Positions 16,402 to 26,070 of a stretch of DNA of 64,000 bases are shown here, piece after piece. The stretch's first letter is position 1. Each line of letters starts with the position of its first letter. Location: assembly GCA_963667375.1 (NCBI GenBank), contig OY763323.1, positions 868,001-932,000 of the forward strand. The letters run 5' to 3'. This DNA comes from G963556115 sp963667375. GTDB taxonomy: Bacteria; Planctomycetota; SZUA-567. The position numbers and the translations under genes are program-made. The notes beneath the pieces were generated by a model. The model did not search any database, had not been told where the DNA came from, and was given only the letters and a program-made list of their open reading frames with translations.

Positions 16402-19400
16402 TTAATGATCAACGGTTATAGCCGTTTTGCTACCTTTAAAGCGGTCAAAACAGGTATACAATACCGGAGTCAGAAACAGCGTCACAAACTGAGAAACAAT
16501 CAGACCTCCAACTATGATAAGCCCCAGGGGCTGCCTAGCCTGCCCGCCGGCACCCAGACCTAACGCAATAGGCAGAGCCCCGATACTGGCCGCTACCGTT
16601 GTCATCATTATTGGACGAAACCGTATCAGTGCACCTTCATAAACCGCTTCAGCCGCTGTCAGACCTTCCTCCTCCCGTTTCGCCGCAAAATTAACCACCA
16701 TAATCGCATTTTTCATAACAATGCCAATCAGCAGCATCAATCCTACAAAACCAAACAGATCCAACTCCCTGTTAAAAATAATAAGCATCAGTAAACCGCC
16801 GAATGTTGCTGACGGCAACCCGGAAATAATGACTACAGGATGCAGAAAATCCTCATACAGAATCCCCAGAATTATATATATTACAAATATGCATAAGAGC
16901 AGCAAAAAACCCAAATCCACTATCGATTTTTCAAATTCACTGGCCATCCCCTGAAAACTTCCGGTTATTGCTTCAGGAAGAATTGCAGCTGCCGTACGTT
17001 TTACCGCTGCGGTAGCTTCCAGCAGACTTACTCCGGGAGCGGTATTGAAGCTTACAGTTACCGATGGCAGCTGATTAGTATGATTAACCGTTAGATACCC
17101 GACACCTTCTTCAAAAATACAGAAGCTGTCGAGCCGAACCAGTTTTCCAGTTGTTTCAGATTTTACATACAGAGATTTAAGGTCATCTTTCTGATCCCTC
17201 GCTCTCGGCAAAACCTCGACTATTACCCGGTAAGTATCAGTATTATTATAGATCCAGACCACCCTTCTTCCTGCATATGCATTTAACAAAGCCAGCTCTA
17301 TATCACGCGCAGTCAGACCCAATGCTCCCGCTTTATCACGGTCAATTACAATATTAATCTGTGGCGTATTTGCAGAAAGATTACTGTTGACTCCCCGCAG
17401 CTCTTTCAATCCTCGCAGTTTATTATTCAATTCTTCAGAATATTTCGCCAGGGCTTCCATATTCATACTTTGCAGAGTATACTGATATACACTGTTTGTC
17501 CGTTTACCGCCGAGCGGAATAAGCGGGGGGTTGTTCACAAAAACCCAGAGCCCGGGTGACTGATTGAGCAAATCCTGCAATTCAGCTACAACATCTTCAG
17601 CAGATGTTTTACGCTCTTTACCGTAAGGCTTGAGCAAAATACCGAAAAAACAATTATTTGGTGCAGGATAACCGGAAACAACCACCGTATTTTTTACATA
17701 TTTATTCTGCATCAAAATATCATTTATCTGCATCGAAAGTCTGGAAATTTCTGTTGCGCTCACCCCTTCACGGCCCACGGCAAATGCCTGCATAAAACCC
17801 AGATCACCCTGCGGCTCAAATCCCTTGGGAATTCTGGACAAGAATACAACCGCTCCCGCCAGCATCAGTATACCCAGAATAACCGTCAGTAATTTATATC
17901 TTAATGCCTGCTGCAGCATCCGTTCATAAAGCGCGTAAATATATCTGAATACTCTACCTTCCTGTGCGAGTCGTGTCTGCTGACGCAGCAGATGTCCACA
18001 AAGCATCGGGGTTATAGTCAGAGTAATAATTCCGGAAATCAGTACTGTTGCGCAGATAGTTACAGCAAATTCATTGAGTATTCTGCCGATAACTCCGCTC
18101 ATGAATAATATCGGTATAAAGACCACCATCAGTGACAGTGTCATGGAAATAATGGTGAACCCGATCTCTGAAGAAGCATCCATGGCTGCGGCTAACGGGT
18201 TTTTTCCCATATGCAGATGCCGGACAATATTCTCCAGCATGACTATCGCATCATCGACTACAAATCCGATAGCCAGTGTCAGAGCCAGAAGTGAGAGCAT
18301 ATCCAGCGTAAAATCATAATAAAACATAACTATGAAGGTTGCAACCAGTGTAAGCGGAATCGCAATCGCCGTAATCAGCATTCCCAAAAGATTCCGCAAA
18401 AAAACATATATTACCAGCACCACCAGCGCTATAGCGAGAACCAGAGTATACTTTACATCATCGATTGAAGCGATAACCGGTATCGACTGGTCATGAAAAA
18501 TCTCCATATTAATACCCGCAGGGATATTATTTTTTATTACCTCATATTTCTTATAAAATCTGCTTACAACCTCCAGCGTATTGGCTCCAATCTGTTTTTT
18601 TACCGCCAGACATATTGCATCCTTCCCTCCAACCCGCACCACAACATCCTCATCCGCTGTACTGTCAATCACCCTTCCCAGATCTCTGATATATACTGGC
18701 TGACCATTTTCATATTTTACTACAACGTCCGCATATTCCTGCGCACAGAATAACTGTCCGTTACTTTTAAGCAATGGAGAAACATACTCTCCCTTGAGCA
18801 CACCAATAGGCAGATTAACACTGGCTCCTGTAACCGCTGAAACCACATCATCAAGACCAATTCCCATAGATGCAAGTTTTGCCGGATCGAGCTGTATCCT
18901 TACCGCATATTCAGATGAACCATATATCAGCACCTCACCTACACCCTGAATCATCGAAATATTGTCTGACAGAATGTTATTCGCTACCTCATACACATCA
19001 GACATACGCAAGGTATCAGAAGTAAGAGTTATCCAGATAACCGGCTGATCAGTAGGATTTATCTTGGTATAACTTGGCGGCGCATCCAGATCAGGCAGAT
19101 TCTGATGCGCCCTGCTTATCGCTGCCTGCACATCCATAGCCGCTATATCAATATTTTTATTCAGGTCAAATACCAGCGTAACCGTTGTCAGCCCCATACT
19201 GCTGGAACTGCTCATGGATTTTATTCCTTCGATATCAGCAAACTGCTTCTCCAGCGGACTGGCGACGTTACTCGCCATGACTTCTGGACTTGCTCCAGAC
19301 ATTGAAGCAGTCACGTTGATAACTGGAAATTCTATTGAAGGTAAAAAACTTACTGCAATAAGTTTATAAGCAATAATACCGAATATAAAAATACCCAGCA

Positions 19401-19452
19401 TTATCAATACCGCCATTTTAGGTCTCTTGATAAATAATTCACTCAATCTCAT
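16402..19452 (-). CDS. Second RND (HAE1/MdtB-type) efflux pump, inner-membrane subunit
   Basis: A 1016-residue RND permease, a different branch from the one at 9.8 kb. N-terminal 'LFIKRPKMAVLIMLGIFIFG', periplasmic 'TASMSGASPEVMASNVASPL', TM4 'LAIGFVVDDAIVMLENIV' with both proton-relay Asp, and C-terminal 'IGIVMKNAIMVVNFA'. It exports drugs, bile salts or metabolites with the adaptor encoded 9 bases upstream. The short gap and common strand make a two-gene operon. No outer-membrane channel gene is adjacent. The stop lies 8 bases from that of the U32 gene, with no clear terminator between. Confidence 0.93.
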   Translation of the reverse strand: MRLSELFIKRPKMAVLIMLGIFIFGIIAYKLIAVSFLPSIEFPVINVTASMSGASPEVMASNVASPLEKQFADIEGIKSMSSSSSMGLTTVTLVFDLNKNIDIAAMDVQAAISRAHQNLPDLDAPPSYTKINPTDQPVIWITLTSDTLRMSDVYEVANNILSDNISMIQGVGEVLIYGSSEYAVRIQLDPAKLASMGIGLDDVVSAVTGASVNLPIGVLKGEYVSPLLKSNGQLFCAQEYADVVVKYENGQPVYIRDLGRVIDSTADEDVVVRVGGKDAICLAVKKQIGANTLEVVSRFYKKYEVIKNNIPAGINMEIFHDQSIPVIASIDDVKYTLVLAIALVVLVIYVFLRNLLGMLITAIAIPLTLVATFIVMFYYDFTLDMLSLLALTLAIGFVVDDAIVMLENIVRHLHMGKNPLAAAMDASSEIGFTIISMTLSLMVVFIPILFMSGVIGRILNEFAVTICATVLISGIITLTITPMLCGHLLRQQTRLAQEGRVFRYIYALYERMLQQALRYKLLTVILGILMLAGAVVFLSRIPKGFEPQGDLGFMQAFAVGREGVSATEISRLSMQINDILMQNKYVKNTVVVSGYPAPNNCFFGILLKPYGKERKTSAEDVVAELQDLLNQSPGLWVFVNNPPLIPLGGKRTNSVYQYTLQSMNMEALAKYSEELNNKLRGLKELRGVNSNLSANTPQINIVIDRDKAGALGLTARDIELALLNAYAGRRVVWIYNNTDTYRVIVEVLPRARDQKDDLKSLYVKSETTGKLVRLDSFCIFEEGVGYLTVNHTNQLPSVTVSFNTAPGVSLLEATAAVKRTAAAILPEAITGSFQGMASEFEKSIVDLGFLLLLCIFVIYIILGILYEDFLHPVVIISGLPSATFGGLLMLIIFNRELDLFGFVGLMLLIGIVMKNAIMVVNFAAKREEEGLTAAEAVYEGALIRFRPIMMTTVAASIGALPIALGLGAGGQARQPLGLIIVGGLIVSQFVTLFLTPVLYTCFDRFKGSKTAITVDH

Positions 19453-19461
19453 GGTTCAGCC

Positions 19462-20577
19462 TTATTTCTGCTCTTTGCCGGTTACAACTTTAACCTGAGC
19501 ACTAGGATAAAGCTTGAAAACACCGCTTACCACCACCTGCTGATCTTTCTCAATTCCTGAAAGAATTGTCAACTCATTATTATCCAGTTCCCAGCCAACC
19601 TTTACCTCCTGCAATTGTGCTTTATTATCCTTGATAATATAGACCATGCTTTTACCACCCCGCCCATTTATCACGGCCCGCTCAGGAATTACGATCACAC
19701 CGGGTTTTCTGGTAAGAATAAGTTTTACTTCCACAAATTCACCTGGCCAGAATTCATTTTTTGCATTATCAAGTTCCGCCTGTAATTCAAACATGCCGGT
19801 TCCGGTGTCTATCAGATTACCAACATAATCCACTTTCCCTTCCAGTTTCAACCCGGAAAATTCGGAACTGGTTACTACCACCTCCAACTTCTGCTTTTCA
19901 TAATAACTGCGCACATCACGCAATACTGCTGCCGGCAGTGAAAAAAGTATTTTAAGCCGGTTAATCTCGCTCAAGCTTATCAGCACATCCTTATATGCCG
20001 ATATCAGATTTCCTTCATTAATTTTTTTTCTGCCAACTACACCTGTTATCGGAGCAGTGATGCTACAGTAATCCAAATTTTGTTTTGCCTGATCCAGTTC
20101 GGCACGCGCCGCCGCCACACTCGCCGTCGCTTCCTCGGCTGCCGCCGCTTCCTGATCCATCTTTTCTTTGGCTATTACCGATTTCTGATAGAGCTTACTG
20201 GAAATTCCCGCAACTTCCTTGCTGTCTTTCTCTCCAGCCAGTTCCCGCTCCAAATTAGCCTGTGCCGAACGGACTGCCAGTTTGTATGGAACAGTATCTA
20301 TTTCAAATAACAATTGCCCCTTTTCAACTTCAGCACCGTCACTGCATAGAATTCGTTCGAGTCTGCCATCTATTCTGGATTTGATATCAATAACTGAAAA
20401 TGCCTCCAGATGCCCCATACCCTTGAGGTATACCGGTACCGTTTTTGATACCGCCGTCACAGTCTGCACCGGCATTATCGGCCCTTCTGCTGCTCTTATG
20501 CTAAAACTAACTGAAATCTGAACTATTATTACTACAGATACCAACACAGATACAGCTTTAAGCTTATAGCTGCTCAT
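19462..20577 (-). CDS. RND efflux periplasmic adaptor, second system
   Basis: A 371-residue membrane-fusion protein with an N-terminal signal/anchor 'LKAVSVLVSVVIIVQISVSF' ending in 'SIRAAEG'. Lipoyl halves read 'IDIKSRIDGRLERILCSDGA' and 'YCSITAPITGVVGRKKINEG', separated by an Ala/Glu-rich coiled coil at about 115-165. Barrel and membrane-proximal domains follow. It has an 'AAEG' signal peptidase-like end rather than a lipobox, so it is likely soluble in the periplasm or held by an uncleaved helix. First gene of the operon; 210 bases of AT-rich DNA upstream carry the promoter. Confidence 0.92.
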   Translation of the reverse strand: MSSYKLKAVSVLVSVVIIVQISVSFSIRAAEGPIMPVQTVTAVSKTVPVYLKGMGHLEAFSVIDIKSRIDGRLERILCSDGAEVEKGQLLFEIDTVPYKLAVRSAQANLERELAGEKDSKEVAGISSKLYQKSVIAKEKMDQEAAAAEEATASVAAARAELDQAKQNLDYCSITAPITGVVGRKKINEGNLISAYKDVLISLSEINRLKILFSLPAAVLRDVRSYYEKQKLEVVVTSSEFSGLKLEGKVDYVGNLIDTGTGMFELQAELDNAKNEFWPGEFVEVKLILTRKPGVIVIPERAVINGRGGKSMVYIIKDNKAQLQEVKVGWELDNNELTILSGIEKDQQVVVSGVFKLYPSAQVKVVTGKEQK

Positions 20578-20713
20578 CTCAGCTCCTGAAATATTGAACT
20601 ATTAAGAATTTACACTTCACACCATATTTTTATTACATCATATTTATATTTTATGTCAATTTTTATTTTCATATTACAATATATTACATCCCGCTCTTTA
20701 ATAATATTAAATC

Positions 20714-20751
20714 AAAAAAACTCGCACTTGTATCTGTATATACAAATGCGA
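20714..20751 (-). terminator. Intrinsic terminator of hisC
   Basis: Minus strand TCGCATTTGTAT, a short loop, ATACAAGTGCGA (one G-T pair), then G and seven T. It lies 37 bases after the hisC stop. Confidence 0.8.
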
Positions 20752-20788
20752 TTTATTTATTTACTGAATATGTACGGGAAATTATAAC

Positions 20789-21844
20789 CTACAATACCGG
20801 TAACAACTCCCTGATAACACGCAATACCTCCCGCATATCAGCATCAGTTCCAATACTTATACGCAGAAAATCATCTAGCCGCGGTGCATTCCAGTAACGT
20901 ACCAGAATCTTCCGATCCTTGAGAGCCTGATATAATTTCCCGGCAATCCCTGCTTCAAACTGCACCAGCACAAAATTAGCCGCAGAAGGAAATACCATTT
21001 TAGCATCTACAGCTATCTCTTTGCTGAACCATTCACGAGTAGCAATTATTTTTTCACAATTCTGATGCAGCCACTGCTGATCCTTGAGAGCCGCCGCTGC
21101 TGCCGCCTGCGCCAGCAGCCCTGAATTATAATAATCACGAACCTTATGCAGCTGCTGAGTAACCGCTGTATCAGCAATACCGATTCCAGCACGTAACCCT
21201 GCAAGACTATAACTTTTAGATAAAGTCTTTACAATCATAAGATTTTTATAATCAGCGAGTAGAGATATTGCCGAATTCTGATTTCGGTCAAAATCCGCAT
21301 ACGCCTCATCAATAACGACCAGCGCCCCGTCAGCAGCATCCAGAATTTTTCGAATATCCTGAAGCGGATAGGCAATACTGCTGGGAGCTCCGGGATTAGG
21401 GAAAAATACCACTTTAGCCCCGCCGAAATCAGGTAATTCCGGGAGAGAATAATCTTCCGGAAAAGGAATTTCAATGCATTCTCCACCTTGAACATTTACC
21501 AGAGTCTTATAGAATGAAAATGTCGGGGTAAATGTAAAAACCTTATCCCCCTCACTGACACATGACTGACAGATAATACGCAGCATCTCATCAGAGCTGT
21601 TGGTCAGCATGATCTTCTCGGCGTCTACCCCGTACAGCTCCGCAGCCGCCTGTCGTACCTGAATACTTGAACTCTCCGGATATAAATTTAACGAAGCTAT
21701 TGTATCCTCAATCGCTTTGCGTACCGCCGGTGAAGCCGGATAAGGGTTTTCATTGGCATTTAAAATTATAAAGCCCTCACCTTTAGCCTTTTCCCCCGGA
21801 ATATATGAAGACATTTTCTCCACTGATTCTCTGATAAATGACAT
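20789..21844 (-). CDS. hisC: Histidinol-phosphate aminotransferase
   Basis: A 351-residue PLP enzyme of fold type I that makes histidinol phosphate in histidine synthesis. It starts 'MSFIRESVEKMSSYIPGEK' as HisC does, has 'LNANENPYPASPAVRKAI', the NPG loop 'FFPNPGAPSSIAYPL', the cofactor Asp/Tyr in 'VVIDEAYADF' and the PLP lysine in 'VKTLSKSYSLAGLRAGIG'. The frame opens at a TTG 21 bases upstream, but the ATG at 21844 gives the family start. It stands alone, not in a his operon, so a role with aromatic amino acids cannot be excluded. A terminator follows. Confidence 0.88.
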   Translation of the reverse strand: MSFIRESVEKMSSYIPGEKAKGEGFIILNANENPYPASPAVRKAIEDTIASLNLYPESSSIQVRQAAAELYGVDAEKIMLTNSSDEMLRIICQSCVSEGDKVFTFTPTFSFYKTLVNVQGGECIEIPFPEDYSLPELPDFGGAKVVFFPNPGAPSSIAYPLQDIRKILDAADGALVVIDEAYADFDRNQNSAISLLADYKNLMIVKTLSKSYSLAGLRAGIGIADTAVTQQLHKVRDYYNSGLLAQAAAAAALKDQQWLHQNCEKIIATREWFSKEIAVDAKMVFPSAANFVLVQFEAGIAGKLYQALKDRKILVRYWNAPRLDDFLRISIGTDADMREVLRVIRELLPVL

Positions 21845-21999
21845 GATATTATACTCGCAATCCAATAAATTAAATTAGAAATAATTGACTATTATCTATG
21901 AAAACTGTACCCTATACATTATTATAAGTTTCTGTTGATGATTTTAAATATATTATTTAACATAATAATCAATATTTACAATAATCCTGGATCAATAAC

Positions 22000-23733
22000 A
22001 TGTCAAACATTATCTGTCCTCATTGCGGTGCTACCCAGCTCAGAAGTGGCTTACACTTGGGAGAAAATATCCGCTGTGAAATATGTCAGAAGTGGTTTAT
22101 CAATGAATCCCAGATAGACATGGAACAGAATAATTCCATTGAAGAAGAGGTTGTTCTGGAAGACTCCTCTGTAACTGGGCAGCGCCTGCTCAAAGAGGTG
22201 AGAGAAGTACTCGATAAAATCCCGGTTATTGATAAATATCACCCCGGAAAAGTCATCGGTAAAGGCGGAATGGGTACCGTACTTCATGTATTTGACCAAT
22301 ATATCCGGCGTGAAGTTGCTATCAAAATCATGCAGGATTCATTTGGAGATGAAGAAAAAGCCCGCTTTCTTGAAGAAGCTCAGATTACCGGTCAGCTGGA
22401 ACACCCTAATATTGTACCGGTACATGATCTGGGGTTTACCCCTGACGGCAAATTATTTTTTCTCATGAAACTGGTGAAGGGACGCAGTCTCGAAGAAGTT
22501 CTTGATGCCATACGTGCCGATGATGGCGCAACCCGTTCTTCATACCCTTTACCCAGACTGCTGCAGGTACTCGAAAATGTCTGCAGTGCCGTAGCCTACG
22601 CACATTCCAGAGGCGTAATTCACCGCGATCTCAAACCGGCAAATATCATGCTTGGAGATTTCGGGGAAGTTCTGGTCATGGACTGGGGACTTGCTAAATC
22701 CGGAAATGTCAAGAACCGCCGTTCTCCTGTAGATTATCATCATGAAATGAATAACCCGCTGATAGGTAGAGGCAATTATAAGGCAAATATGCGGGCGGCG
22801 ATGAATGATATCAAAGAGGTAAACCTCTCTGAAGCGGTCAATATCATGCGTAAAGATTCCAATATCTGGGGCACACGCCGCGGGACTGTCGCCGGAACCC
22901 CGGCATATATGTCACCGGAACAGGCTCGAGGAGATATGAATCAGCTTGACGAACGCAGCGATATTTACTCACTTGGAGCCATTCTCTATGAGATTCTCAC
23001 CGGTACTCCTCCGGTACTCGGTTCCAAAGAATTTGAAATAGTTGATGCGGTAATTGCCGGTAACATTCAACCACCTTCAAGCCGGGCCCCAAAGCGTAAT
23101 ATCCCATCTGAATTATCTCGCATTACGATGCGGGCTCTGGCAACAGCGGCTGACGAGCGTTACCAGAGTGTCATTGATTTTCAGCATGATCTGAGAAATT
23201 TTCTTGAAGGTCTGACCGTATTCAAACGTGAAGAGAACTTCTGGAAGACTGTTTTCCGCCTCACAAGACAGCATACTTTTACCAGCATCATAATTATACT
23301 CTCTCTGCTGGCTCTTATTTTCGGTGTTTTTCTGGGAATTTTCTCCCGCAACAATCTCGAATCAAAAATCAAATTCCAGAAAGACCGGCTTGAGCAGCAG
23401 GTTGAAAATAACAAACTCCGCGCCAAGCAGTGCCTGACCGCGGCCAACGCATATATCGAAAATGCCGAGCTTCCAAGTGCAAAAATGCTACTGGATATAG
23501 CTCTTGAATTCAGTCCAAAATTACGTGACGCCAGGTTTCTTAGAGCGGAAATTCTTTATTCACAGCAGAAATACGGCGAAGCTCTCAAAGATCTTGAATA
23601 TATAATCATGGATAATCCGTCAGATATCGAAGCCACAGAAAAAATTGCCCAGTGCAAGAAAGCGATCAAGGTTATCCAGAAAGAAAATATTCTTAATTTC
23701 AATACCGACACGCTGCCGGATCTTGAAAATTAA
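22000..23733 (+). CDS. Membrane-anchored Ser/Thr protein kinase with N-terminal zinc ribbon and TPR tail
   Basis: A 577-residue protein. Cys6, Cys9, Cys26 and Cys29 (CPHC, CEIC) form a zinc-ribbon-like head. The Hanks-type kinase domain spans about 80-400: glycine loop 'GKGGMGTVLHVFD', Lys in 'VAIKIM', catalytic loop 'HRDLKPANIML', 'VMDWGLAK' in place of DFG, and 'GTPAYMSPEQARG'. About 60 residues are inserted between DWG and the APE-like motif. A membrane helix (about 425-447) follows, then a coiled coil and a TPR-like region (LRDARFLRAEILYSQQKYGE). The kinase is cytosolic and the TPR part extracytoplasmic. The DWG form is common in PVC-group kinases. Transcribed alone; substrates unknown. 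Confidence 0.9.
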   Translation: MSNIICPHCGATQLRSGLHLGENIRCEICQKWFINESQIDMEQNNSIEEEVVLEDSSVTGQRLLKEVREVLDKIPVIDKYHPGKVIGKGGMGTVLHVFDQYIRREVAIKIMQDSFGDEEKARFLEEAQITGQLEHPNIVPVHDLGFTPDGKLFFLMKLVKGRSLEEVLDAIRADDGATRSSYPLPRLLQVLENVCSAVAYAHSRGVIHRDLKPANIMLGDFGEVLVMDWGLAKSGNVKNRRSPVDYHHEMNNPLIGRGNYKANMRAAMNDIKEVNLSEAVNIMRKDSNIWGTRRGTVAGTPAYMSPEQARGDMNQLDERSDIYSLGAILYEILTGTPPVLGSKEFEIVDAVIAGNIQPPSSRAPKRNIPSELSRITMRALATAADERYQSVIDFQHDLRNFLEGLTVFKREENFWKTVFRLTRQHTFTSIIIILSLLALIFGVFLGIFSRNNLESKIKFQKDRLEQQVENNKLRAKQCLTAANAYIENAELPSAKMLLDIALEFSPKLRDARFLRAEILYSQQKYGEALKDLEYIIMDNPSDIEATEKIAQCKKAIKVIQKENILNFNTDTLPDLEN

Positions 23734-23836
23734 GTCTTTAATATAAATTCCTTGCAGATTATATTAAATTTATACATTATTAAATTTCTTACATATTCAA
23801 ATTGTTTTATATATTTTAACTATAGAAAGGTATAAA

Positions 23837-24019
23837 ATGCACGAAATTCTTGGCATTCCCGATCTCTGGGCATCCATGTCTATTATACTCTCAATTCTCG
23901 CGACTATCTTCTGCGCTATCTACGGAATAATCGGCTGGAATAAGGGAACAGCACCAGAACCTAAAGAAGAAATCAAACAATGGGTCAAAGACGAAGATGA
24001 AATAGAAGACGAATTTTAA
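23837..24019 (+). CDS. Small accessory protein of an SSS-family symporter
   Basis: A 60-residue protein with one membrane helix at about 10-33 (LWASMSIILSILATIFCAIY), then 'GIIGWNKG' and a highly charged acidic tail (KDEDEIEDEF). It matches the small proteins found just before SSS symporters in anaerobes. RBS GAAAGG precedes the ATG. The symporter starts 34 bases after its stop, so they form one operon and probably one complex in the inner membrane. Its exact function in the complex is not known to me. Confidence 0.8.
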   Translation: MHEILGIPDLWASMSIILSILATIFCAIYGIIGWNKGTAPEPKEEIKQWVKDEDEIEDEF

Positions 24020-24053
24020 TTATCATAAATAATATTTAATAAAAGGTTCAAAA

Positions 24054-25709
24054 ATGACATTTTTAATTACTCTTGTAGCCATCTATTTATTTGCAGTAGG
24101 TTATCTTGGATACCGCGGCTGGAAGGGTACAAAGACAGCGGCCGATTATCTGATCGCCGGAGGAAACACCCATCCCGTGGTTATGGCACTCAGCTATGGA
24201 GCAACTTTTATTTCCACTTCGGCTATTATCGGTTTTGGCGGTGCTGCTGCTATCTTCGGTATAGGATTACAATGGCTTAATTTTCTGAATATCTTCGTCG
24301 GTATTCTGATTGCCTTTATATTCTTCGGTTCCAGAACCCGCGCCATAGGTCATCACCTTCAGGCACACACCTTCCCGGAACTGATTGGTAAACGCTTTAA
24401 ATCCAGAGGGCTGCAGGTATTTGCCGGTTTTGTTATTCTGATCTTCATGCCGGTATATACCGGTGCCGTACTTATGGGCGCTACTTATATTATAAGTTCA
24501 AAACTCGCTATATCCTATGAAGTCGCGCTTTTTTTCTTTTCGGTTATAGTCGCAATCTATGTCATTATGGGCGGTTTAAAAGGCGTCATGTACTCAGATG
24601 CCATGCAGGGCGGTCTGATGTTCTTCGGACTTCTGCTGCTGCTCTGGCTCACTTATTCCAAACTCGGTGGCGTTATAAATGCACATGAGCGACTTACCGC
24701 CATGGCACCTCTGGCTATCAAAGCCTTTGGTAAAGCGGGTCACAACGGCTGGACTGCGATGCCGAGTTTCGGCTCTAAATTCTGGTGGATTATGGTAAGC
24801 CAGATCATTCTAGGAGTCGGTATAGGCGTACTGGTACAGCCACAGCTTACCGTCAGATTTATGACTGTTAAAAGTAAAAAAGAACTCAACCGGGCAGTAT
24901 TTATCGGAGCCGTATTTATTTTTATTGCCGTCGGTGTTTCAGATATGGTAGGACCTCTATCCAATGTGTTTTTTATGGAAGTTGTTCCAAACGGGGCTAC
25001 AGAAGCAATCGGAAAAATTTCCATCGCCGCCGCTGACGGCAAGACCGGACAGATTATCCCGCTATTCATGGCTAAATTTATGCCTGGCTGGCTTTCGGAT
25101 ATCTTCTTTGTAACCCTGCTTGCAGCCGCAATGAGCACTGTAAGCAGTCAGTTCCACGCTATGGGTACTGCCGCCAGCCGAGACATTTACGAAGTCATCT
25201 CCCCTTCAAAGAGTGAAAAAGGCTCTATAATTTCCACCCGAGTAGGTATATTTCTTACCTTTGTCTGGAGTGTGACACTCGCAGAAGCTCTTCCCGGTTT
25301 ATTTTCAACTAAGGGTGAAGCTATCATCGCCAGAGGCACAGCCGTATTTTTCGGCCTCTGCGCAGCTGCATTTCTTCCACTCTTTATCGGCGGTCTATAC
25401 ACCCGTCTGATTACAAAAGCCGGTGCACTCTGGGGCTGCGGCTGTGGTTTTATTGCCAGCGCCTTCTGGCTGGTATTTGTAAAAGATAAAGAAGCACAGA
25501 TATTCGGCCTCTGCAAAATGCTAACCGGCAAAGAGTCACTTGCCGCCGACATTCAGGTATACATGCCTTCATGGGTCATTGTCGGAGAAGTCGACCCCAT
25601 TGTGGTAGCTTTACCGCTATCAATCATAATTACAATTATAGTAAGCATCTTCACTAAAAATTTCGACAAACAGCATCTTGATGATTGTTTTGAAGCTTAT
25701 AATCACTGA
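24054..25709 (+). CDS. Sodium:solute symporter (SSS family)
   Basis: A 551-residue protein with about 13 membrane helices and the LeuT-like SSS plan: 'GYRGWKGTKTAADYLIAGGN' at the N terminus, 'SYGATFISTSAIIGFGGAAA', 'GHHLQAHTFPELIGKRF' and 'TLLAAAMSTVSSQFHAMGTA' with the Ser/Thr pair of the second Na+ site. It carries a solute inward with Na+; the solute (amino acid, sugar or organic acid) cannot be read. It works with the small protein encoded 34 bases upstream. A strong terminator follows 7 bases after the stop. Confidence 0.92.
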   Translation: MTFLITLVAIYLFAVGYLGYRGWKGTKTAADYLIAGGNTHPVVMALSYGATFISTSAIIGFGGAAAIFGIGLQWLNFLNIFVGILIAFIFFGSRTRAIGHHLQAHTFPELIGKRFKSRGLQVFAGFVILIFMPVYTGAVLMGATYIISSKLAISYEVALFFFSVIVAIYVIMGGLKGVMYSDAMQGGLMFFGLLLLLWLTYSKLGGVINAHERLTAMAPLAIKAFGKAGHNGWTAMPSFGSKFWWIMVSQIILGVGIGVLVQPQLTVRFMTVKSKKELNRAVFIGAVFIFIAVGVSDMVGPLSNVFFMEVVPNGATEAIGKISIAAADGKTGQIIPLFMAKFMPGWLSDIFFVTLLAAAMSTVSSQFHAMGTAASRDIYEVISPSKSEKGSIISTRVGIFLTFVWSVTLAEALPGLFSTKGEAIIARGTAVFFGLCAAAFLPLFIGGLYTRLITKAGALWGCGCGFIASAFWLVFVKDKEAQIFGLCKMLTGKESLAADIQVYMPSWVIVGEVDPIVVALPLSIIITIIVSIFTKNFDKQHLDDCFEAYNH

Positions 25710-25716
25710 ATAACCC

Positions 25717-25743
25717 GGGCTGATTATAATCAGCCCTTTTTTT
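25717..25743 (+). terminator. Intrinsic terminator after the symporter operon
   Basis: Perfect inverted repeat GGGCTGATTATAATCAGCCC followed by seven T. It also lies only 15 bases before the next ATG, that of the Nif11-like gene. Confidence 0.92.
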
Positions 25744-25758
25744 ATAAAGGATAATATC

Positions 25759-26004
25759 ATGAGTTTAAACAATGCCCAGAAATTCATAAATGAAGCCAGA
25801 AATAACTCTGATCTTCGCACCAAACTTAATACTGCCCCGGATAACACTACCCGTGAAGAGATCCTTCATGAATTAAACATGGTTTTTAATTATGCAGAAT
25901 TTGAAGACGCTTATAATAATATGCTTGGCAACTGCCAGTTTGAAGAGCAGGCTGATGATTTAAAAAACTTCAAATTATGGTGGGATTTCCTGCTGCACTA
26001 TTAA
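25759..26004 (+). CDS. Nif11-like small protein
   Basis: An 81-residue soluble protein. Its first half (MSLNNAQKFINEARNNSDLR, then TKLNTA and EEILHELNMVF) matches the Nif11 pattern 'MS-x-x-A-x-x-F-x-x-x-x-x-x-D-x-x-L' followed by a second helix. Nif11 domains occur as leaders of ribosomal natural products and as free small proteins. Here there is no Gly-Gly cleavage site and no modifying enzyme nearby, so a free Nif11 protein is more likely. The second half (DDLKNFKLWWDFLLHY) is amphipathic and aromatic. It has its own RBS (AAAGGA), but a strong terminator sits directly upstream, so its transcript depends on read-through or on a promoter overlapping the hairpin. Confidence 0.6.
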   Translation: MSLNNAQKFINEARNNSDLRTKLNTAPDNTTREEILHELNMVFNYAEFEDAYNNMLGNCQFEEQADDLKNFKLWWDFLLHY

Positions 26005-26070
26005 TTATTTTATTGAACTTTTTATTACTAAGCTAATTCATACATATTCATTTATTAATTATGATTTAGC

